Assembly (NCBI GenBank): GCA_002781125.1
Contig: PETJ01000058.1
Span: 1 to 6,000, forward strand
Length of the DNA: 6,000 nucleotides
Source: Candidatus Nealsonbacteria bacterium CG01_land_8_20_14_3_00_12
GTDB lineage: Bacteria; Patescibacteriota; Minisyncoccia; Minisyncoccales; PETJ01
Direction of reading: 5' to 3'
In this document: piece by piece, positions 4,113 through 6,000 of the stretch
Position numbering within the stretch: position 1 is the first letter of the stretch
Layout of the letters: every line of letters starts with the position of its first letter
The notes under the pieces: generated by a model
What the model was told of the DNA's origin: nothing
Databases searched by the model: none
Seen by the model: the letters and a program-made list of their open reading frames with translations, nothing else
Made by a program: the position numbers and the translations under genes

Positions 4113-6000
4113 ATTCCGCGCGTAGCGGACTAGTTTAACTGTGATCCATGCTATCCCTCCAAAAAAGGCAAGGATCGGTATCACCGCACCTTCCGGAAAA
4201 CCAGTCTCTCTGGTTGGCGGAACAGGTGGTACCAGCGGAGGTAGGGCCGGTTTTGGTTCAGGCTTGACTTCAGGTTTAGCTGGGGTTGGGGTTGGAGTTG
4301 GAGTCGGGGTTGGAGTTGGGGTTGGAGCTGGTTCTGGAATCTGATGAGTCCAGACCAGGATTTTGGAGTAATCCCAGAGAATAAAGAGGTTTTGTTTTTC
4401 AGCCAACTCTACCAATCTGTAGCCCAACCACTCTCCTTTCGGCTCCCCAACCTGGGTCCACTGGGAGTCCTTGCTTAGCGGAAAAGGAATGAAGTAAAAT
4501 CGGGTTTGAGCTCCGCTGAAGACAAGGACATATAAGCCTTGGGGAGAAAGGAGGAGCTGCTTAATCGGCCAGCTGAATTCGGTTATTTTCTGCCATTGGG
4601 CGCTATCCAGCGAGCCAACGTCTAAGGCGTAGAGCTCCTTATTGACTCCGCAGTAAATCAGGTTCTCTTTCGGAGAATAGAGAAGCTCCAGATATTTCGC
4701 TGAATGAGGAAGTGGTAGAGTTACAGGAGACCCTTCCCCAATCAAGGAAACAGTGTCAAAGACAGTGTCAGTCTCTTTGACTCCACCGGCGACTAAAGCC
4801 TTGCCGCTGGGTCCTGCTTCAACCTTCCGAATGAATCTTACCCCTGGACTCAGTCTTTGCCAACTGCTGTTCTCAAAGCGATAAACCATGTTATCCTTCC
4901 CGACAACGTAAACCAGTTTGTTGCTCAGGGCTTTGCCGCCAACTATCTCTACCCCTACAGTCCTCCAAGTCCAGGACAGCCCAAAGTTTTCAGTCAACCA
5001 GAATCTGTTTTCCCCTGAGACAAAGACAAAGAGGTTTTTAGACTGAGGGTCTATCTTGGCAAAAGTCAGGGGCTGAGAGAAGTAGAGAAGTCGCTGAGCC
5101 TCAACCAACCGGTAATCCGCACCTAATATTATCTTCAGGACATTTCTACCACAGGTAAGGAAGATTGTTCTATCCTGAAGAAAACTGGGTGAAGGCGCCA
5201 GAAGCTCGATACTAGAAGCATCGATAAGAGAAATGGAAATAAGGATGTCTCTCTGCGAAGTTACTGGTTCGCTTCGGGCAAAAGAACTGGCTTTGCCTGA
5301 GGTGGCAGCAAAAATGGTGCCACCAACAATAGCAACTTGGCAATTTTGAGTGTCAACCACGCCCCACTTCGTCTGCCAGTCAGGTGGCGAGTATCTCTCC
5401 TCGGCAGCATTGAGATAGTAAACTATGGCTCGGCGCTGACCTTGGCTTTCGGTTGTTACTCCGACTGCCAAGGTTCCGGAATAGACCGTGCCAGTATAGG
5501 CAAGAGTGTCTAGGCTCACCAAGTTGTAAGACTTGGCGATTTCCAATCTTCGCACCCCGTCTGGTTTTAACTCCTCAGCCAGCTGTACTAGATAGACGTC
5601 ATCTTTCGTCTTTTGGACGGTGCTGAAGATGACATATATCTTGTTTTCTCGGTCTTCGAACTCCGAGAAGGCGAAACGAGAATTTAAGAGCTCGCTTTCC
5701 TTTGGTGACTCACCAGCCACTTGACTGACCTCAATTGGCCAACCCGGAAGTTCATTCCACTTAATCCCCCAAACGGTTCTTTGGCCAGGGTAAGCTATGT
5801 TGAGGAAAGTCCCGGTGTTGTCACTGACTAGAGCTAAAATCCATCCTTCCAGAAAAGCCACCGCATTGACGTCCTTTTGCCACATTCCTTGGCCACTTTG
5901 TGGTTCCCAGCTCTTTCCTTGCCAGAGATAAACGCCCTCTTGGGCGAATTTCCCAGGGCTGGGGTGACGGACTCCCAAAAGAATACAAGATGCTCCAGCC
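4098..6000 (-). CDS. Secreted, C-terminally membrane-anchored beta-propeller-like protein, 5' end missing
   Basis: The frame is open to the right edge (codons for AGASCILLGVRHPS at the window end), so the start is outside; the TTG at 5978 is not a credible start. Residues are numbered from that codon. About 550 residues of short beta-rich stretches suggest a propeller: GVYLWQGKSWEP (15-26) and TENFGLSWTW (329-338) resemble Asp-box/BNR turns, and SPSFLQDRTIFL (263-274) matches the SPxFxxDxTxF type of blade motif seen in such proteins. A seven-fold PT repeat (552-566) and a proline-rich spacer lead to a membrane helix GAVIPILAFFGGIAWITVKLV (597-617) and a basic tail RYARNKLRP, so the large domain should face outward with the tail in the cytoplasm. 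Function unknown: adhesion, ligand binding or surface-layer roles are possible. GC is near 53% in a sampled 60-base line against 35% in the permease. It ends in its own terminator, so it is a separate unit. Confidence 0.75.
   Translation of the reverse strand, partial: AGASCILLGVRHPSPGKFAQEGVYLWQGKSWEPQSGQGMWQKDVNAVAFLEGWILALVSDNTGTFLNIAYPGQRTVWGIKWNELPGWPIEVSQVAGESPKESELLNSRFAFSEFEDRENKIYVIFSTVQKTKDDVYLVQLAEELKPDGVRRLEIAKSYNLVSLDTLAYTGTVYSGTLAVGVTTESQGQRRAIVYYLNAAEERYSPPDWQTKWGVVDTQNCQVAIVGGTIFAATSGKASSFARSEPVTSQRDILISISLIDASSIELLAPSPSFLQDRTIFLTCGRNVLKIILGADYRLVEAQRLLYFSQPLTFAKIDPQSKNLFVFVSGENRFWLTENFGLSWTWRTVGVEIVGGKALSNKLVYVVGKDNMVYRFENSSWQRLSPGVRFIRKVEAGPSGKALVAGGVKETDTVFDTVSLIGEGSPVTLPLPHSAKYLELLYSPKENLIYCGVNKELYALDVGSLDSAQWQKITEFSWPIKQLLLSPQGLYVLVFSGAQTRFYFIPFPLSKDSQWTQVGEPKGEWLGYRLVELAEKQNLFILWDYSKILVWTHQIPEPAPTPTPTPTPTPTPTPAKPEVKPEPKPALPPLVPPVPPTRETGFPEGAVIPILAFFGGIAWITVKLVRYARNKLRP
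4282..4329. repeat. Eight GGNGTT hexamers encoding the Pro-Thr spacer
   Basis: Eight consecutive six-base units on the plus strand, mostly GGGGTT or GGAGTT with one GGAGTC and a final GGAGCT, encode alternating proline and threonine on the minus strand. Third-position differences (CCA/CCG, ACC/ACT) show the array is not a fresh exact duplication. The spacer probably holds the propeller away from the membrane and its length could vary between strains. Confidence 0.85.

Noticed and set aside
4115..4129. Second small hairpin TCCGC/GCGGA next to the terminator
   Set aside because: Five base pairs within coding sequence and no T-run; likely produced by arginine codons of the basic tail.
1889..4344. 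Other plus-strand open frames at 1889-2269, 2660-2878, 3802-4008 and 4141-4344
   Set aside because: Each lies antisense within mreB, the permease or the propeller gene. The last is a glycine-valine repeat produced by reading the Pro-Thr array backwards.
4751..4770. Direct repeat CAGTGTCA four bases apart
   Set aside because: It encodes the DTVFDTV peptide in the propeller gene; a short repeat of this kind is expected by chance and has no further copies nearby.
5976..5978. TTG at 5978 as the start of the propeller gene
   Set aside because: The same frame continues open to the window edge with propeller-like sequence (AGASCILLG) and no Shine-Dalgarno sequence precedes the TTG, so the true start is outside.

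Overview
The window reads as one block of genes all on the minus strand, so transcription runs from right to left. It suggests a small-genome, AT-rich bacterium, most plausibly of the candidate phyla radiation (Patescibacteria/Parcubacteria-like). The reasons are tight gene packing, no visible Shine-Dalgarno sequence before any of five starts, a DNA polymerase III delta' subunit without its zinc module, and short GC-rich palindromes scattered in and between genes. This placement is inference from gene content and style; no marker was compared with a database.

Layout, in transcription order. 6000-4098: the C-terminal part of an exported, membrane-anchored beta-propeller-like protein whose start lies outside the window; it is clearly more GC-rich than its neighbours. 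4112-4077: a strong intrinsic terminator that contains this gene's stop codon in its loop. 4034-4076: an AT-rich gap with an extended -10 promoter placed so that the next mRNA would be nearly leaderless. 4033-2846: a 12-helix major facilitator superfamily (MFS) permease. 2823-1825: mreB, the actin-like shape protein. 1821-877: holB, the clamp-loader delta' subunit. 880-323: frr, ribosome recycling factor. 322-176: a GC-rich, multi-stem palindromic element of about 130 bases. 175-1: the first 58 codons of rseP, an M50 intramembrane zinc protease.

The MFS-mreB-holB-frr-rseP run has gaps of 22 and 3 bases, a 4-base ATGA overlap and then the 147-base gap holding the element, so it is probably one transcript. 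It would couple envelope growth (MreB), replication (delta'), translation (RRF) and envelope proteolysis (RseP). All of these are familiar housekeeping functions.

The most unusual signal is a set of palindromes with a common CGCCTTC core: one inside the frr-rseP gap and two inside the holB reading frame, where they add low-complexity residues without breaking the frame. This looks like a dispersed palindromic repeat family that can sit inside protein genes, comparable in style to the Rickettsia palindromic elements. No complete new defence or metabolic system is visible. There is no CRISPR array, tRNA, rRNA or transposase gene in the window.
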